The notes under the pieces were generated by a model. It worked only from the letters and a program-made list of their open reading frames with translations. It searched no databases and had not been told where the DNA came from. Positions 15,047 to 20,580 of a stretch of DNA of 20,580 bases are shown here, one piece after another. Source of the stretch: Haloferacaceae archaeon (GTDB taxonomy: Archaea; Halobacteriota; Halobacteria; Halobacteriales; Haloferacaceae); the NCBI GenBank assembly GCA_003554115.1, contig PWFE01000032.1, forward strand, positions 1 through 20,580. Direction: 5' to 3'. Positions within the stretch are counted from its first letter, which is position 1. Each line of letters opens with the position of its first letter. The position numbers and the translations under genes are program-made.

Positions 15047-15700
15047 TTAGAGCTGTGCGTCGACGAACGCAACGAGGTCTGTCAGCTCCTCGCGGCTCAC
15101 ACCATGGGCCGTCTCATACACGTTGTACCCAACAGCCGCGCCCAGCTGCTCGAACCGCTCGGCGGCAGCCTCTGTGCGCGCTGCCGGAATGATCTGGTCG
15201 GCACTCCCGGCAGCGATAAAGACAGGTTTGTCGACGATTCCGTCCGGATTGAGCTTACGGTGTGAGGCCGGTAGATAGCCGTGGAGTGCGACAACCCATT
15301 GGAAATCGGTCGGGGACTCCAACAACAACGACATGCTGGTGATTGCCCCCTGACTGAACCCAAGCAGGCCGAGTCGCTCGGAGTCAAGTCCGTAGGCGTC
15401 GACGGCCGCCTCAACACTGTCGGCGATCAGCCCGAGGCTCCGCTCGAAATCACCCTGATGAGGTTGGCTCTGGTGGAGTCCACCGCCCGAGAGATCCAAC
15501 TCGTACCACGTATACCCGCCCTGTAGCCGGTCGGGTGCCCGGAGGCTGATAACGTGCAAGGAATCCGGAAGCTCGGCGGCAATCGGCAACAGGTCCTGTT
15601 CGTTGGCTCCTCTGCCGTGCAAAACGAAGACAGCTGGCGAGGGGCCCGCACTCGCTGTTTCGGGCTCGATATGGACGGATTCGAGTGGTAGCTCGCTCAT
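15047..15700 (-). CDS. Phospholipase/carboxylesterase-family alpha/beta hydrolase
   Basis: A 217-aa serine hydrolase of the short carboxylesterase (YpfH/EstB-like) family. It has the oxyanion-loop motif LHGRGANEQD (28-36), the nucleophile elbow GFSQGA (S116), the acid in GSADQIIP (D168) and the His in ETAHGVS (H199), so the triad is complete. Length is typical (200-225 aa). No signal peptide is seen, so it is cytoplasmic, acting on small carboxyl esters or thioesters; the natural substrate is unknown. The ATG at 15700 is chosen because a TATA-like ATTAATAC (minus strand of 15724-15731) lies about 27 bp upstream. The in-frame extension back to 15964 runs antisense through the actin-homologue gene. 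Confidence 0.9.
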   Translation of the reverse strand: MSELPLESVHIEPETASAGPSPAVFVLHGRGANEQDLLPIAAELPDSLHVISLRAPDRLQGGYTWYELDLSGGGLHQSQPHQGDFERSLGLIADSVEAAVDAYGLDSERLGLLGFSQGAITSMSLLLESPTDFQWVVALHGYLPASHRKLNPDGIVDKPVFIAAGSADQIIPAARTEAAAERFEQLGAAVGYNVYETAHGVSREELTDLVAFVDAQL

Positions 15701-15723
15701 ACTGGCTTCTAACGCTGCCAGTC

Positions 15724-15731
15724 GTATTAAT
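15724..15731 (-). promoter_or_regulatory. TATA box of a leaderless promoter (carboxylesterase)
   Basis: The minus strand reads ATTAATAC, centred about 27 bp before the ATG at 15700. It lies in the 94-bp gap after the actin-homologue stop, so the esterase gene has its own promoter. Confidence 0.55.
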
Positions 15732-15794
15732 GGGGGAGTAACAGTCGTGTCACTGGACAGGTCCCTAATAAGTAGGAAGTTCCTAACCGCCTGC

Positions 15795-16868
15795 TCAGCG
15801 GTTCTCAGCGAGCTTGGCGGCGATCCGCTGGGCCCCTTGTGCGGCTGCGAGATCCGGTCGATCCGCTGCCACAACGGTGACCTCTCGGTCGAGTTCCTCG
15901 GAGAGTCGCTCTTCGAAGACCTCGGCGATACCGGGGATACAGGCCATTCCTCCAGTGAGCGCAATCGGCTTGCCGAGAGCGATCTGATAGGGTTTCATGT
16001 GGGTGTTGGCCAACTCCGAAAGGAAGTTGTTAGCGATCTCGTCGACCGCTTCGTCGACGTACTCGTTGAGTGGCTCCATCACGCTGCGTTTGATGGTGAA
16101 CTCGTGCGAACCGCCGCCGGGCTGTTGGATCACGTCGGTAAAGGGTTCGAAGTCGACGAAGTCGCCGTGTTCTTCTTTGTACTCGCGGGCGGTCGTTAGG
16201 TCGATGTTGACCCGGCCCTGTGTTTCTTCTTCGACCGCATTGGCGATCCGGCGGTCGACCTCGCTGCCAGTGACCGCACCCGTCGAAAAGGGTTCGAGCT
16301 GTTCGGCATGTCGGTAGGCACAGGCTTCGAGATTAGTCGAGCCCATATTGACCGCGATAAACACCTCGTCGATCGCTTGCAGTTCGTCGCCCATTGCGGG
16401 GACAGCCCCACACAGCGATTCGGGGAAGCTCCGGACAAGCTCTGTGCCGATTGGGCTCTCTTCGATGACTTTGGTGAGGTTTTCGAGGCCTTCGTCGTTG
16501 TCGATTGTCGGAATCGCATACACAACGACACTGTCTTGTGGGATGTCCTGTGCTCGGACCAACTCGGTAAAGAACTTCGAGGCCAACGCCGCCCGATCGT
16601 CGTCTTCGGGGAGTCCCGACCGGAGCATGAACTCAACGGTATCAGGGAATTCTTGGGCGGCCTGCTCGCCGTAGAGGACTTTTTCCTCGCCGGTGATGGC
16701 GTCCTCATAGGTTGCCAGACAAGTCAGTGTCCGAACCGTTTCCATCTCGCCGTCCTTCGGGTACTGCAGGACGGTTCGGGTGCTGCCGAGTTTGACACCG
16801 ACAGGGGTTGTTTCGCTTGTTTCGGTCGATCCATCGAACGCGCCGTCGTCTTCAGTTTCGTCTGCCAT
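15795..16868 (-). CDS. Actin/MreB-superfamily filament protein (salactin/volactin type)
   Basis: A 357-aa actin-fold protein, likely a cytoskeletal filament. After an acidic disordered start (1-20) comes the phosphate-1 loop VGVKLGSTRTVL (23-34). The phosphate-2 strand is VFIAVNMGSTNLEA (169-182). An MreB-like subdomain IIA follows (AVTGSEVDRRIANAV, TTAREYKEEHG), and the adenosine motif is IALTGGMACIPGI (302-314). Two positions that are usually Asp in actin-fold ATPases differ: K26 in phosphate-1 and N174 in phosphate-2. Haloarchaea have described actin homologues (salactin in Halobacterium, volactin in Haloferax), and this sequence fits that group from memory. An Hsp70-like or plasmid-segregation ParM-type assignment is less likely. 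It follows the FlaD/E-domain gene by 15 bp, suggesting one operon. The ATG at 16868 is the natural start. Confidence 0.8.
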   Translation of the reverse strand: MADETEDDGAFDGSTETSETTPVGVKLGSTRTVLQYPKDGEMETVRTLTCLATYEDAITGEEKVLYGEQAAQEFPDTVEFMLRSGLPEDDDRAALASKFFTELVRAQDIPQDSVVVYAIPTIDNDEGLENLTKVIEESPIGTELVRSFPESLCGAVPAMGDELQAIDEVFIAVNMGSTNLEACAYRHAEQLEPFSTGAVTGSEVDRRIANAVEEETQGRVNIDLTTAREYKEEHGDFVDFEPFTDVIQQPGGGSHEFTIKRSVMEPLNEYVDEAVDEIANNFLSELANTHMKPYQIALGKPIALTGGMACIPGIAEVFEERLSEELDREVTVVAADRPDLAAAQGAQRIAAKLAENR

Positions 16869-16883
16869 AGTTGGAGAAGTGGG

Positions 16884-17345
16884 TCACGGTAGCGACGCCA
16901 GCGTGGCGACATACAGCAGGCTGAGACGATGGTCACCAGCAGTCAGCGATCGGTCGTGGGTCGGTTCGGGAAACGCCTCGACTCGCCGTTTGAGATCGGC
17001 TTCGGCCGCTGGTGTGATCCATTTGAGCTGTCGGTAGTAGTTGAGTGCGTCCGCGGCTCGCTCGCGTCCACCGACGTGAACGAGGAAATCGAGCCACTCC
17101 TCACAGACGTCGTTACCGACGTCCGAATCCGGGATCGCCGACAGAAACGGCCGCTGTAGCTGCTCAAGCCGTTGGCGTTCCGACTGGAGTGCCAGCAGAT
17201 TCCGAAACTGCTTTTGGCGGATTGACTCGTCCGGTTTGGGTGTCTGTCTCGTCGCCCCGCCGGTCGAACCCTGCTGGTCGACCGACTCCGCACCGGCGAG
17301 CGCTCGGAGCTCCGCCGCATCGTACTCTCGTGGATTTACTGTCAT
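16884..17345 (-). CDS. Orphan FlaD/E (ArlD/E)-domain protein
   Basis: A 153-aa protein. Residues 1-40 are a Gly/Gln-rich flexible start. Residues about 41-66 form a charged helix likely to coil (SIRQKQFRNLLALQSERQRL). Residues about 78-150 match the archaeal archaellum accessory FlaD/E domain by pattern: EEWLDFLVHVGGRERAADALNYY, then LKWITPAAEADLKRRV. In archaella, ArlC/D/E proteins form the cytoplasmic part linking the motor to chemotaxis. No archaellum or che genes are in this window, so this copy is outside the usual cluster. It is the first gene of the apparent operon with the actin homologue (15-bp gap). The ATG at 17345 lacks a clear ribosome binding site. Assignment is by eye and needs a profile search. 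Confidence 0.65.
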   Translation of the reverse strand: MTVNPREYDAAELRALAGAESVDQQGSTGGATRQTPKPDESIRQKQFRNLLALQSERQRLEQLQRPFLSAIPDSDVGNDVCEEWLDFLVHVGGRERAADALNYYRQLKWITPAAEADLKRRVEAFPEPTHDRSLTAGDHRLSLLYVATLASLP

Positions 17346-17407
17346 CGTCTCAGGTCATGCCGCTGGGTGGTCACCCGCGTCGTGCCCTGGCTGACCCTCT
17401 CTTTTGA

Positions 17408-17415
17408 ATGAATAT
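17408..17415 (+). promoter_or_regulatory. TATA-like box for the HD gene leader
   Basis: TGAATATC lies in an AT-rich patch (17402-17420) of the divergent gap. A start about 25 bp downstream would be near 17436, right at the first leader hairpin. The same patch, read on the minus strand, could serve the FlaD/E-actin operon. Confidence 0.35.
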
Positions 17416-17434
17416 CAGCATTCTGGTGAGTGTG

Positions 17435-17459
17435 CGGCGTGTGGTGAATCCACACGCCG
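17435..17459 (+). promoter_or_regulatory. Perfect 10-bp hairpin or palindrome (leader hairpin I)
   Basis: CGGCGTGTGG (17435-17444) and CCACACGCCG (17450-17459) are perfect inverted repeats around a TGAAT loop. As RNA this is a very stable hairpin at or near the predicted 5' end of the HD-gene mRNA. As DNA it could be an operator between the divergent HD gene and FlaD/E-actin operon. Confidence 0.7.
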
Positions 17460-17467
17460 AGAGTGCT

Positions 17468-17496
17468 GGCTCTAGGTGTCGTAACGCCTAAGAGCC
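17468..17496 (+). promoter_or_regulatory. 11-bp hairpin with a single bulge (leader hairpin II)
   Basis: GGCTCT-AGGTG pairs with CGCCT-A-AGAGCC: 11 base pairs (one G-T wobble), a bulged A at 17490 and a 6-nt loop (17479-17484). It begins 8 nt after hairpin I. Two such hairpins in a row are unlikely by chance in 208 bp of gap. Confidence 0.65.
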
Positions 17497-17511
17497 AAAC
17501 GGCCGTCCTAT

Positions 17512-17550
17512 CACCTAATGAATCAACCCGATAGCCCTCTCGGGAGGTGG
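17512..17550 (+). promoter_or_regulatory. Strong Shine-Dalgarno site with competing masking pairings
   Basis: GGGAGGTGG (17542-17550) precedes the ATG at 17555. It can pair with three upstream segments in mutually exclusive ways: CCCGA (17527-17531) with TCGGG (17540-17544), CCTC (17536-17539) with GAGG (17544-17547), or CACCT (17512-17516) with AGGTG (17545-17549). This is the pattern expected of a leader that can open or close ribosome access. No ligand is suggested by sequence. Confidence 0.5.
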
Positions 17551-17554
17551 CCCC

Positions 17555-18253
17555 ATGGGAGTTGAGATTAAAGAATCTGGGGTCACTGACCAAGAATTTG
17601 CTGAAATGGAGCAGTTTGTCTACGACTATCTGTCAGCAAGCGTCCAGTCCGAAGACGACGGCGGGCGCATGCGGTGGTACCCTTGGCACAGCGCCGAGTA
17701 CCGATTCAACCACATCAAAAACGTCGTTGATCTCGCCAGAGTGATCGCTAAAGACGAAGGTGCAGACATCGACGTCGTTACCGTTGCGGCGATCTTTCAC
17801 GATATCTCGAAGCTTGAAGCTCCCCAAGACGTCCACGCTGAAGCCGGCGCAGACGTCGCTCGCCAGTATCTAACCTCCCGATGTGAGTATCCGCAATCGT
17901 TCGTCGACACCGTCTGTGCGGCGATTGAGGCCCACTCTCATCAAGGACCACTCGAGGAACTCCCACTGGAAACCCGGTGTCTGGTCGAAGCCGACATCCT
18001 TGATAAAATCGGAGCTAACGGCACCGCGCTCATGCTGTTGCGGATGGGGTATGAGTCCAGAACACACATGGATGCCGCCCGCATGGTAGACCGTGTATTC
18101 CAGCGTGGCAACGACCACGTCGACAGACTGGTGTCCGATAAGGCCGAATCGCTCGCCTACCAGCGACTCAAACGCGTCAAATGGTTCCGCGAGTGGCTCG
18201 AAGACGAGGTTGCCGAGATGGACCGCGAACGCGACGTTCACGGACCGAGTTGA
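17555..18253 (+). CDS. HD-domain metal-dependent phosphohydrolase
   Basis: A 232-aa protein with the HD-superfamily metal motif in order: H53 (RFNHIKNVVDLA), the HD dyad H82-D83 (AAIFHDISK), an accessory His (IEAHSH, 125-130) and D147 (EADILDKIGANG). This arrangement is typical of small single-domain HD hydrolases acting on nucleotides or other phosphoesters; the substrate cannot be read. The C-terminal third is helical and charged (LKRVKWFREWLEDEVAEMDRE). The start is well supported by the strong Shine-Dalgarno site 5 nt upstream and a leader of about 120 nt with hairpins, unusual among its leaderless neighbours. The 41-aa ORF and the GIY-YIG gene follow on the same strand after 40 bp. Confidence 0.9.
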   Translation: MGVEIKESGVTDQEFAEMEQFVYDYLSASVQSEDDGGRMRWYPWHSAEYRFNHIKNVVDLARVIAKDEGADIDVVTVAAIFHDISKLEAPQDVHAEAGADVARQYLTSRCEYPQSFVDTVCAAIEAHSHQGPLEELPLETRCLVEADILDKIGANGTALMLLRMGYESRTHMDAARMVDRVFQRGNDHVDRLVSDKAESLAYQRLKRVKWFREWLEDEVAEMDRERDVHGPS

Positions 18254-18293
18254 TTCCGCAAGCCTCACCAATCCGTTCTCGAATCTGTAGTAT

Positions 18294-18419
18294 ATGGCGT
18301 TCGACTACAGCCAGCTGTCGCTTCCCGACCGAATTCGGCTGTTTGAGGCCGACGATGATACACAGTCGACGGCCACAGAGCACGCAAGGCAAGTTGCGGG
18401 AACAACTGAGGCTCACTGA
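18294..18419 (+). CDS. Small acidic protein (41 aa), overlaps the GIY-YIG gene start
   Basis: A 41-aa ORF beginning MAFDYSQLSLPDRIRLFEAD and ending GTTEAH. It is acidic like haloarchaeal cytoplasmic proteins. It has an amphipathic helix at about 10-20 and a polar tail. Its TGA stop shares one base with the ATG of the next gene (TGATG at 18417-18421), the classic arrangement for translational coupling. It starts 40 bp after the HD gene stop with no clear ribosome binding site. I do not recognise a family. Its coding status rests on composition and the stop-start overlap. Confidence 0.55.
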   Translation: MAFDYSQLSLPDRIRLFEADDDTQSTATEHARQVAGTTEAH

Positions 18420-18832
18420 TGGCTGATCTGGGATCATATCTGTTAGTCATTGACTGCAGCCACTCTACCGAAATTTCGGTTGGCGCACTCGGCAGCATCG
18501 AGTTCGAGGTGGGCTACTACGCCTACGCCGGCAGCGCGTTCGGCCCCGGCGGGCTCGCGCGCGTCGACCGCCACCGCCGGATCGCCACTGGTGAGCACGA
18601 CGTTCGGCACTGGCATATCGATTATCTGCTCGGCGCTGGCGGCATCAGCATCGCACGCGTCGAGACGTTTCCCGAACGGGATGTCGAATGTGTGCTATCG
18701 AGCGCACTGCGAAACGAAGGCGTCGACTCTGTCGAGTCGTTTGGGGCCTCGGACTGCGACTGTGTGAGCCATCTGTGGGGTCCGACCAGTCGGTTGAGGC
18801 TACGGGCTGCTGTAGATTCTGTCGAAAAGTAA
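18419..18832 (+). CDS. DUF123-family GIY-YIG nuclease-like protein
   Basis: A 137-aa protein with the DUF123 form of the GIY-YIG fold: GSYLLVIDC (5-13), the GIY-YIG-like strand GYYAYAGSA (32-40), GGLARVDRHRR (44-54), the family-specific HWHIDYLL (64-71) and the Cys/His C-terminal motif FGASDCDCVSHLWG (108-121). The last could bind a metal. Members occur across archaea, alone or fused to endonuclease III; nuclease activity is inferred from the fold. The start is fixed by the overlap with the 41-aa ORF stop codon. It converges on gltB with a 38-bp gap. Confidence 0.88.
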   Translation: MADLGSYLLVIDCSHSTEISVGALGSIEFEVGYYAYAGSAFGPGGLARVDRHRRIATGEHDVRHWHIDYLLGAGGISIARVETFPERDVECVLSSALRNEGVDSVESFGASDCDCVSHLWGPTSRLRLRAAVDSVEK

Positions 18833-18870
18833 CGAGTGGCTACCGGCGCGTATAAAACGACTACCGCGGG

Positions 18871-20580
18871 TTAGTCGTCGCTTGAGACGGCTTCTGCGTC
18901 GAGGCGGGCGTCGACGGCTGCACTTGCGGCTGCAGGCAACTCCTCGCGCACGTCGTCTGCGCCCTGGGTTTCGATCACGTTGGCGTAGGCATCCGGGAAC
19001 ACACGGACGAAGTTTTCGAGTTCGGTCGCCCACTCATCGAGCAACTCGGCGGCGCGCTCGCTACCGGTGTACTCGACGTGGTTTTCGAGCATGCGTTCGA
19101 GCATGCGTTCGTCCTTCTGGGTGAGTTCTTCCGAGAGTGTCACCATCCCCGTATTGAGTTTGGATTCGAACTCGCCGTCTTTGTCGTAGACGTAAGCGAC
19201 ACCGCCGGACATCCCGGCCGCGAAGTTCCGGCCAGTTTCGCCAAGCACGGCGACGACACCACCGGTCATATACTCACAGCCGTGGTCGCCGACGCCCTCG
19301 ACGACTGCTTTGACACCGGAGTTCCGAACGCCGAACCGCTCGCCAGCGACGCCGTTGATGTAGGCTTCGCCTTGCGTGGCTCCGTAGAGGGCAACGTTGC
19401 CGATCAGGATGTTCTCGTCGGCTTTGTAGGCTGCCGTTTCAGGCGTTTGGACGATCAGTTTGCCGCCAGAGAGGCCCTTGCCGATGTAGTCGTTTGCCGC
19501 CCCAGTGAGATCCATCGTCACACCCGACGCAAGGAACGCCGCGAAGCTCTGGCCCGCCACTCCCTCGAAATCAATCGAAATGGTGTCGTCAGCCAGTCCC
19601 TCGCCCCCATAGTTCGCAGAGATGGCGTTCGACAGCGTCGCACCGACTGCGCGGTCGACGTTGCTGATCTCGTGATCCAACTGGACACGTCGACCTTCCT
19701 TGATGGCGGCGTTGGCCTCCTCGATGAGTTCCCAGTCGAGTTGTTCGTCGACGTCGTGATCCTGCTCGCGGACCTTGGTTCGCTGTTCGCCCGCGGTGGG
19801 TGCGATCACCGTCGAGAGATCGAGATGTTTGGCCTTTTCGTGGTCGGTCTCACGCTGGCTGAGGAGTTCGGGTCGACCGATCATCTCATCGAGCGACCGG
19901 AAGCCGAGTTCAGCCATAATCTCACGGAGTTCTTGGGCCATGAACGTCATGTAGTTGATGACGTGGTCCGGTTGACCAGGGAACCGTTTGCGGAGGTCTT
20001 CGTCTTGGGTGGCGACACCGACTGGACAGGTGTTGGCGTGACACTGTCGAGCCATCACACAGCCCGCGGTGACAAGTGCGGCCGTCCCGAAGGTGTACTC
20101 TTCGGCCCCCAGAAGGGCGGCAATCGCCACATCGCGGCCGGTTTTCATTCCACCGTCGGCCGAGACTTTGATTCGGTCGCGGAGTCCCGTGGCACACAGC
20201 ATCTGGTTGGCCTCGGCGAGGCCGAGTTCCCACGGAAGCCCCGCGTTTTTGATTGAGGTTTTCGGCGACGCACCAGTGCCACCGGAGTCTCCCGAGATGT
20301 GGACGACGTCGGCGTTGGCTTTGGCAACACCTGCGGCGATGGTACCGATTCCGGCTTCCGAGACGAGTTTGACGTTGATGTCTGCCTCGGGGTTGGCGGC
20401 TTTCAGGTCGTGAATTAACTGCTTGAGGTCCTCGATGGAGTAGATGTCGTGGAGCGGTGGCGGCGAGATGAGGCCGACGCCCGGCGTTGCATACCGAACG
20501 TGAGCGATCATCTCGTTTACCTTCTTGCCGGGCAGGTGGCCACCCTCGCCGGGTTTCGAGCCCTGGGCCATCTTGATCTG
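18871..20580 (-). CDS. gltB: Glutamate synthase large subunit, C-terminal part (cut by window edge)
   Basis: The visible 569 codons are the C-terminal part of the alpha subunit that forms glutamate from 2-oxoglutarate and glutamine-derived ammonia. The frame stays open to the right edge (the codons before the first visible Met read Gln-Ile-Lys), so the N-terminal amidotransferase and central domains lie beyond it. Seen here are the FMN-domain motif QGSKPGEGGHLPGKK, HISGDSGGTGASP, and the 3Fe-4S cluster motif CVMARQCHANTCPVG. The three cysteines have spacing 6 and 5, as in known enzymes. The C-terminal Gly-rich beta-helix domain (about 300-500) includes DYIGKGLSGGKLIV. The last 20 residues are an Ala/Asp-rich tail of haloarchaeal type. 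Confidence 0.95.
   Translation of the reverse strand, partial: QIKMAQGSKPGEGGHLPGKKVNEMIAHVRYATPGVGLISPPPLHDIYSIEDLKQLIHDLKAANPEADINVKLVSEAGIGTIAAGVAKANADVVHISGDSGGTGASPKTSIKNAGLPWELGLAEANQMLCATGLRDRIKVSADGGMKTGRDVAIAALLGAEEYTFGTAALVTAGCVMARQCHANTCPVGVATQDEDLRKRFPGQPDHVINYMTFMAQELREIMAELGFRSLDEMIGRPELLSQRETDHEKAKHLDLSTVIAPTAGEQRTKVREQDHDVDEQLDWELIEEANAAIKEGRRVQLDHEISNVDRAVGATLSNAISANYGGEGLADDTISIDFEGVAGQSFAAFLASGVTMDLTGAANDYIGKGLSGGKLIVQTPETAAYKADENILIGNVALYGATQGEAYINGVAGERFGVRNSGVKAVVEGVGDHGCEYMTGGVVAVLGETGRNFAAGMSGGVAYVYDKDGEFESKLNTGMVTLSEELTQKDERMLERMLENHVEYTGSERAAELLDEWATELENFVRVFPDAYANVIETQGADDVREELPAAASAAVDARLDAEAVSSDD
19084..19107. repeat. 12-bp tandem duplication inside gltB
   Basis: TTCGAGCATGCG occurs twice in direct tandem, followed by a further TTCG. 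It encodes a repeated Arg-Met-Leu-Glu in the gltB C-terminal region. The reading frame is kept. Confidence 0.7.

Noticed and set aside
15701..15964. N-terminal extension of the carboxylesterase
   Set aside because: It runs antisense to the actin-homologue gene and past a good leaderless promoter. The family starts near MSELPLESVHIEP.
19078..20256. 392-aa plus-strand open frame opposite gltB
   Set aside because: The minus strand encodes an unmistakable glutamate synthase with its FMN and 3Fe-4S motifs. The plus-strand frame shows no family signature and exists because of codon bias.
1..20580. tRNA, rRNA, CRISPR array, insertion sequence, integrase or attachment site
   Set aside because: I looked in all gaps and at both edges and saw no cloverleaf-like sequence, regular repeat-spacer pattern, transposase motif or flanking direct repeats. 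By-eye inspection could miss a divergent ncRNA.

Overview
This window is chromosomal DNA from a haloarchaeon. The predicted proteins are rich in Asp and Glu, G+C is moderately high, and several genes have a TATA-like box about 25-30 bp before an ATG, as expected for leaderless archaeal mRNAs. Several families are typical of Halobacteria: a MreB-like actin of the salactin/volactin type, an orphan FlaD/E-domain protein, a REC-GAF-histidine kinase and a degenerate RecA/KaiC-like protein. The genus cannot be fixed from sequence alone. I see no rRNA, tRNA, CRISPR array, insertion sequence, phage gene or attachment site, and no stretch over 300 bases lacks a gene.

Layout. (1) 162-6920 is a divergent pair for cytoplasmic alpha-glucan breakdown: a GH13 amylase-type enzyme (minus) and a very large protein with two complete GH15 glucoamylase modules (plus). 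They share a 225-bp AT-rich promoter region. (2) 6967-8499 holds a SRPBCC-fold protein and a convergent MgtE-type divalent cation transporter. The transporter has a long leader, two inverted repeats in its control region and a hairpin-plus-T terminator. (3) 8761-10186 holds a family II inorganic pyrophosphatase and a leaderless VOC-fold protein. (4) 10192-13463 is a minus-strand run: a histidine kinase, a 46-aa single-span membrane protein, a RecA/KaiC-like protein without a P-loop, and a YlbF-family protein ending in Cys-Cys. (5) 13586-15700 holds a CaCA exchanger with NCKX-like signature residues, a small two-span membrane protein and an alpha/beta-hydrolase carboxylesterase. (6) 15795-17345 is an apparent two-gene operon of a FlaD/E-domain protein followed by an actin homologue. 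(7) 17555-18832 holds an HD-domain phosphohydrolase behind a strongly structured leader, an overlooked 41-aa ORF, and a DUF123 GIY-YIG protein whose start overlaps that ORF's stop. (8) 18871 to the right edge is the C-terminal part of glutamate synthase large subunit.

How the genes fit together. The glycosidase pair should take internal alpha-glucan or imported maltodextrin down to glucose. The FlaD/E-actin pair hints at a link between a cytoskeletal filament and the archaellum or polar machinery. MgtE, the Mg/Mn-dependent pyrophosphatase and the CaCA exchanger are all tied to divalent cations, but they are not one operon. The three observations I rank highest are the FlaD/E-actin operon (including the actin's unusual nucleotide-site residues), the hairpin-rich leader before the HD gene, and the tandem GH15 enzyme. 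All functional statements rest on reading motifs by eye. No alignment, folding or database search was run.
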